Source: Lachnospira sp. UBA4285 (lineage in GTDB: Bacteria > Bacillota > Clostridia > Lachnospirales > Lachnospiraceae). Taken from it: 10,522 bases of DNA. Position numbers and translations under genes: made by a program. Position 1 is the stretch's first letter, and every line of letters begins with the position of its first letter. The DNA lies in NCBI GenBank assembly GCA_002394965.1, contig DGVL01000053.1:1-10522 (forward strand), given 5' to 3'. Shown in pieces: positions 5,411 to 10,522 of this stretch. The notes under the pieces are model-generated. The model was not told where the DNA came from. It was given only the letters and a program-made list of their open reading frames with translations, and made no database searches.

Positions 5411-7698
5411 GGAATCGTGTTCAGACGGCTGTTGAGTGCAAGCAGCATCTCCCGGGTGACAGAGTCGGTCATGGTACTGAGCATGTTCAGCATGCGGATG
5501 ACCGTGAAGCCGTTCATCATTCTGCGCATGGATTCATCGATGGTGAAGCCGGCCATCTTCGCGCCGCCGAGCTTCTCCATCAGATTCTCAAGCAGCCTGG
5601 CTCCTTCTTCTGTCGCCGTGATGTCACCGATCGTGTCATTCAGCGAGAAATACCCGTCCGGCGCCGTGATCTCGTACCAGGATAGCAGCGCACCGGATTC
5701 CTTCAGGCGATACGCCTCGTTAAAGGTGCTGACGCGGCGGATGCGGCTCTCATCTGCGAAGGAATCTCCCGCCTCGCTCGCGGCCTCTGCCCGCAGCGAG
5801 ACCGTGCCGGCGAGCGGCACTTCAAAATAGAAAAAGTGATCTTCCGCCCGCTTTGTCTCCTGTTTCTGCCCGTTCACGTAAAGCGTCACCTCCGGGAGGT
5901 TGGAGTACACCGTCACTTCAGTCGTATCCTCTGCCCGGTCTTCATAGCGCTTCCCGCAGATGTGCACGAACTTCTCATCGGACCACCACGCCTTGTAGGC
6001 GTAGAAAGCGTCTTTCCTGTACTTCCGGTCAAAACTCACCAGTCCCTTGTGGTTCTGCCCCGGCTCGCCGCCCTCGGCCCTCGCGTCGGCGCCGAAGTCA
6101 AACATGTTCCACACATGCGTCGCCCAGAGCCAGGGTCTTGCGGCGATCTGGCGGATCAGCTCCTCGTGATAGTGCGCCTGATATTCCTCTGTGTAATCGC
6201 CCTGTCTCGGCTGCGAGGAATGCCAGTTCAGACCTTCGCATCCGTACTCACTGATCCCGATCGGAATGTCGGGATTCGTCTCGTGGAATCTGTCAAACCA
6301 CGGGCCGTTCATGGATGTGTCGCCGCCGTACCAGCCGAAGTAGTGGTTGTAGCTGACCACGTCCGGGATATGCAGGATGGGGGAGTGGATGTCGAGCGCC
6401 GTCACGCAGGCCATCGTTGTCTTTCGGGTCGGATCAAGGCAGTGAACCAGAGCGTTCAGTTCCCTGTGATTGTCCAGCAGATCCGGGTCCGTGTCTCCGC
6501 CCATGGTGATTTCGTTGGAGAGTCCCCATACCACGATCGACGGGCGATGAATATTCTGCACGATGAGTTCCGTCATCTGGCTGATCGTATTGGCGCGGCC
6601 GCCCGGCATGTGGCGGGATATATAGGGGATCTCCGCCCACACGCACATGCCCCGCTCGTCGCACAGATCGTAGAAGTATGCGCTGTGCTGATAGTGCGCC
6701 AGCCGGATGGTGTTGGCCCCCACCTCGCAGATCAGGTCCATGTCCTCTCTGTGATGTTCCGGCAGGAGTGCATTGCCAATCCCCTTGCGGTCCTGGTGTC
6801 TGGACACGCCCCGCAGCGGACAGCTCTCCCCGTTCAGGATAAATCCCTTCTGCGGGTCAATCGCGTATCCGCGGAAGCCACAGGCAAGTGACACCTCGTC
6901 CAACGTCTCTCCGCTCTCCACAAGCCTTGTCCTCACCGTGTACAGATGCGGATCTTTCCGTCCGTTCCACAGATGAACGCCGTGAACCGCGATTCTGGTC
7001 TCTGCCCGGCAGATTCCCCGTTCACCTGCCGTGAAGGCTGAAGAGGGAAGTGACACTTCCGCCGCAGTCTGACTGCCGTCAAGAAGCGTCACGCGCACCG
7101 ACTGGGCCGCCTTCAGATTCTTCACATATGCGGTTACCAGGAGCTTTCCAGCGGCAGGGCCGCCATGCGCGTCTTCCTCCACCTCTGTCACCACCCGCAC
7201 GCCCGGGCTGCCGAAGTACTCCAGGTCAAAGTGGCTCTCCGGGACTGCGATGAGTTTCACGTCCCTGTACAAGCCTCCATAGAAAGTGAAATCAGCCTGC
7301 TGTGGATACACCCTGTCATTCGCAGAGTTGTCCACGTCCACCGCGATCAGGTTCTCGTCTGCCAGAAGTTCCGTGATGTCGACCCGCCAGGCGGAGTATC
7401 CTCCGTCGTGGTGACCGCAGTGTCTTTCGTTCACATATACGTCCGCGGAAGAATTGGCGCCGTCAAACTGCAGGAAAAAGCGGCTTCCTTCCGGAAGGTC
7501 TCTGCGGGCAACCCCCCGGACGTACCGGCATCTCCCGCGGTAATAGTCATTCTTCCCGTCCTGCCCGTCGAGGGCATTCCAGGTATGCGGGAGGCTGACC
7601 GCCTCCCAGCCGTCACCGCTGCCGGGCACTGTGCAGGGAATTGCCCCCGGATTCTTTGTGAAAAACCAGTCTGTATCGATTATCTGTACATTGCGCAT
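5401..7698 (-). CDS. Glycoside hydrolase family 2, probable beta-galactosidase
   Basis: The 765-residue protein is a retaining GH2 exo-glycosidase. Order: N-terminal beta-sandwich (about 30-155, with LPHTWNA and FDGANSSADVYVN), Ig-like domain (160-275), TIM barrel (280-575), a second Ig-like domain resembling DUF4982 (about 580-640), then a tail to 765. Active-site landmarks are GVSRHQD (297-303), RLAHYQHS (332-339), the acid/base E396 in WGLSNE and the nucleophile E484 in ISEYG, plus WNMFDFG (530-536). There is no signal peptide, so it acts in the cytoplasm on an imported sugar. LacZ-like motifs favour beta-galactosidase. However N549-H-K551-G resembles the NxK motif of beta-glucuronidases, so glucuronide or another beta-glycoside remains possible. 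The ATG at 7698 has AAAGGAG 8 nt upstream. It follows the symporter gene after 36 bases, so the two are likely one transcript. Confidence 0.9.
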   Translation of the reverse strand: MRNVQIIDTDWFFTKNPGAIPCTVPGSGDGWEAVSLPHTWNALDGQDGKNDYYRGRCRYVRGVARRDLPEGSRFFLQFDGANSSADVYVNERHCGHHDGGYSAWRVDITELLADENLIAVDVDNSANDRVYPQQADFTFYGGLYRDVKLIAVPESHFDLEYFGSPGVRVVTEVEEDAHGGPAAGKLLVTAYVKNLKAAQSVRVTLLDGSQTAAEVSLPSSAFTAGERGICRAETRIAVHGVHLWNGRKDPHLYTVRTRLVESGETLDEVSLACGFRGYAIDPQKGFILNGESCPLRGVSRHQDRKGIGNALLPEHHREDMDLICEVGANTIRLAHYQHSAYFYDLCDERGMCVWAEIPYISRHMPGGRANTISQMTELIVQNIHRPSIVVWGLSNEITMGGDTDPDLLDNHRELNALVHCLDPTRKTTMACVTALDIHSPILHIPDVVSYNHYFGWYGGDTSMNGPWFDRFHETNPDIPIGISEYGCEGLNWHSSQPRQGDYTEEYQAHYHEELIRQIAARPWLWATHVWNMFDFGADARAEGGEPGQNHKGLVSFDRKYRKDAFYAYKAWWSDEKFVHICGKRYEDRAEDTTEVTVYSNLPEVTLYVNGQKQETKRAEDHFFYFEVPLAGTVSLRAEAASEAGDSFADESRIRRVSTFNEAYRLKESGALLSWYEITAPDGYFSLNDTIGDITATEEGARLLENLMEKLGGAKMAGFTIDESMRRMMNGFTVIRMLNMLSTMTDSVTREMLLALNSRLNTIPKP

Positions 7699-7734
7699 AG
7701 TCTGTTCTCCTTTCTCTTATGCTTTCCCGTCTGC

Positions 7735-9141
7735 CTATTCACCCGCGTGCTTTTCCTTCAGCGCCGCGACATTGGCATCTACCTGCTTCTTGTGAAGGGG
7801 ATACCAGAACCAGAGAACAAGCGCCAGGAGGATGAAGCCGATTGCCGGCACCAGATTGGCGACGGTGAAGATGCCTTCCACCACGCCGGGCTCAAAGGCG
7901 CTCTCGTTCGTGTACCCGACCAAGCTCAGCAGCACTCCGGAAAGGCCTGCCGACGCCGCCTGTCCGAGCTTTCTGGCAAATGAGTACAGCGCGTACACCG
8001 TTCCGTCCTCCCGCACACCGTTCTTCAGCTCGGTGTAGTCAATGACGTCGGTGATGAGTGCCCAGGAGACCATGCTGAATACCCCGAGGCCAAACCAGCC
8101 GAGTGTCTGCATGCCGACATACACCCAGACACTTTCCGGACGGATGATAAGCAGCAGGATGCTGGTGCAGGCCGCCATAAGGTTGGACACCACACTGACT
8201 TCCGCCTTGCCAAATCTGGCTGCCAGCGGCTTGGCGATCGCAGCCGCCACAAGCATGGCGACCATCATCATCATCGTGGAGGCAGCCTGCGCCGTCGTGT
8301 TTTTGTAGAAGTTCGGATACACGTAGTTGCTCATGGACTGCATCGTAAGCTGGGCGAGCAGCATCACGATGGAAGCCACGATGATCGAGATGAGGGCGCG
8401 GTTCTTCAGCGCGTTTCCCAGCATCTTCCCGACGGACTCCTGCTTTCCGGACGTCTCCGGCGTGCGCACGCGCTCCGTCGTCATGGAGTAGCAGAGCAGA
8501 TAAGCCACTATGGCGCAGAGAGAGAAGATTCCGGCGATCAGGGTCATCTTCGGTCCGCTGAGCACCTGGTTGCCGTTGACGTTGTCGTAAGCAAGCATCG
8601 GCACGCCCGCGCCGATCACAACGCCGGCCAGGGTCCCGCCCATCGTGCGGAATGTGGAGAGAGACTGTCTGTCGGACGGCTCCGGGGATATGGCCGACGC
8701 CATCGATCCGTAGGGGATGTTGATGGAGGTGTAAAAAATGGATCCCCAGAGGATGTACGTCACGAACAGATATCCGATCTTGAAGCCCATCGGCATACCG
8801 GCCAGTCCGCTCTGATACATCAGAAACGAAGCAATCGCCACCGGACCGCACATCCGGCGGATCCACGGCCGTAACTTGCCGGCCGCCGTCGTTTTGCTGC
8901 GGTCACAGATCCGCCCCATGGCCACGTCCGTGAAGGCGTCCACAAACCGCGCGATCATCATGATGACGCCCACCGCAAAGGCAGGAACTCCCATGACATC
9001 CGTGTAAAATTTCAAAAGGAAGCTGGACGACAGAACAAACGTGAAGTCATTTCCAAAGTCACCGAACAGATAGCCCAGCTTGTCGCGTATTCCGAACGGA
9101 CGCACCGCGCTCCTGGCGTCCGCCGTTTCCCTTTTTCCCAT
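7735..9141 (-). CDS. GPH-family sugar:cation symporter
   Basis: This 468-residue protein belongs to the glycoside-pentoside-hexuronide symporters (MelB, GusB and XynB-like transporters), which bring glycosides into the cell with H+ or Na+. Twelve hydrophobic segments can be placed. Family marks are GYLFGDFGNDF (23-33), DVAMGRICDRSKT (72-84) followed by GKLRPW (88-93), NIPYGSM (141-147), DVIDYTELKNG (365-375) and the later F..K segment SFARKLGQA (387-395). There is no C-terminal enzyme IIA-like domain. The ATG at 9141 is preferred because AAAGGAG (9148-9154) is 6 nt upstream; a GTG one codon earlier would leave only 3 nt. The glycosidase downstream and the AraC regulator upstream suggest a beta-galactoside or beta-glucuronide substrate; the exact sugar cannot be read from the sequence. 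Confidence 0.93.
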   Translation of the reverse strand: MGKRETADARSAVRPFGIRDKLGYLFGDFGNDFTFVLSSSFLLKFYTDVMGVPAFAVGVIMMIARFVDAFTDVAMGRICDRSKTTAAGKLRPWIRRMCGPVAIASFLMYQSGLAGMPMGFKIGYLFVTYILWGSIFYTSINIPYGSMASAISPEPSDRQSLSTFRTMGGTLAGVVIGAGVPMLAYDNVNGNQVLSGPKMTLIAGIFSLCAIVAYLLCYSMTTERVRTPETSGKQESVGKMLGNALKNRALISIIVASIVMLLAQLTMQSMSNYVYPNFYKNTTAQAASTMMMMVAMLVAAAIAKPLAARFGKAEVSVVSNLMAACTSILLLIIRPESVWVYVGMQTLGWFGLGVFSMVSWALITDVIDYTELKNGVREDGTVYALYSFARKLGQAASAGLSGVLLSLVGYTNESAFEPGVVEGIFTVANLVPAIGFILLALVLWFWYPLHKKQVDANVAALKEKHAGE

Positions 9142-9147
9142 CACATT

Positions 9148-9154
9148 CTCCTTT
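9148..9154 (-). promoter_or_regulatory. Ribosome binding site of the symporter gene
   Basis: The minus strand reads AAAGGAG, ending 6 nt before the ATG at 9141. The spacing favours this ATG over the GTG at 9144. Confidence 0.75.
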
Positions 9155-9317
9155 TTTTACTCTGAATCATCACTGCTCCCGATCGGTTGAACTGTCTGCA
9201 GTTTACCGCCGGCATGGAAAATGTGATAGAATTGTACTCATATGAATTCGTATTATTTTAAGAACGTGCGCGGGAGCCGCGGGGGAAAGCCTTCGGCGCG
9301 ATCCGCCATGTACTGAG
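9155..9317. promoter_or_regulatory. Divergent control region of the sugar locus
   Basis: This gap separates the symporter gene from the divergent AraC gene. Candidate -10 elements overlap: TAGAAT on the plus strand (9227-9232, preceded by TGA) and TACAAT on the minus strand (9231-9236). Neither has a good -35 hexamer, as is common for activator-dependent promoters. Two imperfect or short palindromes lie here: ATATGAATTCGTAT (9240-9253, 6 of 7 pairs) and AACTG-TCTG-CAGTT (9190-9203). Either could bind the AraC regulator, but AraC sites are usually direct repeats, so this is only a suggestion. The assignment of exact promoters is weak. Confidence 0.4.
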
Positions 9318-9332
9318 AGGAGGGCACTTGCG

Positions 9333-10522
9333 ATGTCTGACACGATGATCCCCGGTTCGCCTGACAGCGGGTCCTCCCGCAGGCCGTCTGATACCACGGG
9401 ACTCACACACGCGCCGTCGCGCGAAACCGGCGAGGCGCTCCTTGCCATGGCGCACCGGCAGCTTGCCGGGCTTGCTGTTTCCTCCCGGTATCTCCCCGTA
9501 TTCAACGGGATCCGGAACTGCGACCTGGGACTTCGAAGTGAGATCCTGGGGCTTTCCGGGCAGAAGACCCCGGCAGTCCTGCCGGCAGGCGCCGTGAGCG
9601 GGGCCGGAGACGCTCTGATCCTGGAGGATTCGTACTATATATTTTACGCGGTGCTGGGGCTGGGGCGCGCCTCTGCCAGCCGCACGTCCGGTACAAGGGC
9701 GCCCGCCTGCGTCGAACCGTTTTCCTGCTTCCTGATCGGCCCCTACACCAACGGCCGCATCACCCGCCAGACGATTCTGAATATCTGCGGGAAATACCGG
9801 CTGTCCGCCGACCGGTGCCGGCAGGTCGAAGACTACTACAGCCGCCTTCCGGTTCTGACCGAGACCGGATATCTGCAGTCGCTGCTCACGGCTCTGCGGG
9901 ACAGTCTGTTCCCGGAAGCACAGGGCCGCCCGGTCCGCGTGTACATGACGCATGACCCGATGCAGGAAGAGGCTTCTGCTATATCCGCCTCGGCATTTGA
10001 AAAGGAATTTCAGACCGCCGGGGCTGCAGAGATAGCCGGCCGCTACCGGGAAGAAAACGAGATGCTGGACAGAATCCGCAGAGGAGACGCCGCAGGGGTG
10101 AGTGCCCTCTTCTCCCGCCCGGCAGCAGCTTCCGATCAAAACCGGATGGAGCTGCGCAACAGCGATCCTGTCCGCAACTACAAAAACTACATGATCATTG
10201 AAAACACGCTCTGCCGCAAGGCGGCGGAAGAGGGCCATGTCCACCCCTTCTACATCGACAGGCTCTCCTCATCCATCGCGCGCCGCATTGAGATCATCAC
10301 ATCCATGGAAGAGCTTAAGCCCCTGACGCTTGAGATAGCCCGCCGCTATGCCATGCTGGTCAGCAACTGCAGCCGGAAGAGCTGCACCGGGATCGTGCAG
10401 CAGGCAGTCCTGTACATCGATCAGGACCTCACGAAGGATCTATCCGTGTCCGGCATCGCGAAAGCCCTGAGCGTGCACCCGAACTACCTGTCCGGTCTTT
10501 TCTCGAAAACCATGGGCGTCCC
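9333..10522 (+). CDS. AraC-family transcriptional regulator (3' end cut by window)
   Basis: The frame is open from the ATG at 9333 to the window edge (396 residues seen, no stop). A ribosome site AGGAGG (9318-9323) lies 9 nt upstream. The N-terminal half (1-230) is a poorly conserved sensor-like region without a recognisable cupin motif. The middle has RYREENEMLDRIRRGD (237-252), then RNYKNYMIIENTLCRKAAEEG (281-301) and VHPFYID, a linker-dimerisation pattern common in clostridial AraC regulators beside sugar genes. From about 355 the HTH_AraC domain begins: VLYIDQDLTKDLSVSGIA and SVHPNYLSGLFSK (380-392), the first helix-turn-helix. The second lies beyond the edge. It is divergent from the symporter and glycosidase, which it probably activates in response to their sugar (inference). 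Confidence 0.92.
   Translation, partial: MSDTMIPGSPDSGSSRRPSDTTGLTHAPSRETGEALLAMAHRQLAGLAVSSRYLPVFNGIRNCDLGLRSEILGLSGQKTPAVLPAGAVSGAGDALILEDSYYIFYAVLGLGRASASRTSGTRAPACVEPFSCFLIGPYTNGRITRQTILNICGKYRLSADRCRQVEDYYSRLPVLTETGYLQSLLTALRDSLFPEAQGRPVRVYMTHDPMQEEASAISASAFEKEFQTAGAAEIAGRYREENEMLDRIRRGDAAGVSALFSRPAAASDQNRMELRNSDPVRNYKNYMIIENTLCRKAAEEGHVHPFYIDRLSSSIARRIEIITSMEELKPLTLEIARRYAMLVSNCSRKSCTGIVQQAVLYIDQDLTKDLSVSGIAKALSVHPNYLSGLFSKTMGV

Noticed and set aside
5836..6891. Plus-strand open frame of 351 codons
   Set aside because: It is antisense to the TIM barrel of the GH2 enzyme and shows low-complexity Val/Arg/His composition typical of shadow frames in GC-rich DNA.
8039..8866. Second minus-strand frame of 275 codons inside the symporter gene
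   Set aside because: It is a shifted reading of the symporter, rich in His, Arg and Asp, with no membrane segments or motif.
9258..10244. Minus-strand open frame of 328 codons
   Set aside because: It is antisense to the AraC regulator, whose frame is supported by motifs and a ribosome site.
1..10522. CRISPR array, transposon, prophage, toxin-antitoxin or defence system
   Set aside because: No spaced repeats, transposase, integrase or paired small toxin/antitoxin frames were seen on either strand.

Overview
The window looks like chromosomal DNA of a GC-rich member of the Clostridia, probably Lachnospiraceae. This is inferred from the tsaE-tsaB-rimI-tsaD order, the Shine-Dalgarno-led gene starts, and an AraC regulator with the architecture common next to glycosidase genes in that family. 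No insertion sequence, phage gene, integrase, CRISPR array or rRNA gene was seen. Coding density is high and the longest gene-free stretch is under 200 bases.

The left half (about 114-4748, minus strand) is a compact housekeeping operon read from right to left: tsaE, tsaB, rimI, rnz, tsaD, ispD, then two serine tRNA genes (anticodons UGA and GGA). TsaE, TsaB and TsaD make the t6A modification of tRNA together with TsaC, which is not in the window. RimI is the usual neighbour acetyltransferase. RNase Z trims tRNA 3' ends, and both tRNA genes lack an encoded CCA, so they are expected RNase Z substrates. IspD belongs to the MEP isoprenoid pathway. Genes overlap or nearly touch from tsaE to tsaD. 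I found no convincing promoter or terminator between ispD and the tRNAs. Beyond the last tRNA, at the left edge, lies a long imperfect hairpin of unknown role.

A divergent promoter region (4749-4871) drives tsaE leftward and a small predicted membrane protein (4872-5249) rightward. The two promoters are mirror images around one self-complementary -35 hexamer. The small gene converges on a glycosidase gene, and a perfect 15-bp inverted repeat flanked by A and T runs (5307-5360) serves as a terminator in both directions.

The right half (5401-10522) is a carbohydrate-use locus. A GPH-family sugar:cation symporter and a cytoplasmic family-2 glycoside hydrolase lie in tandem on the minus strand. 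A divergent AraC-family regulator runs off the right edge. The simplest reading is regulated import of a beta-linked galactoside or glucuronide followed by cytoplasmic hydrolysis. The hydrolase carries a C-terminal tail of about 90 residues that the core GH2 fold does not explain.

I do not see a clearly new system. The most unusual items are the symmetric divergent promoter, the placement of rnz and CCA-less tRNA genes in the t6A operon, and the hydrolase tail.
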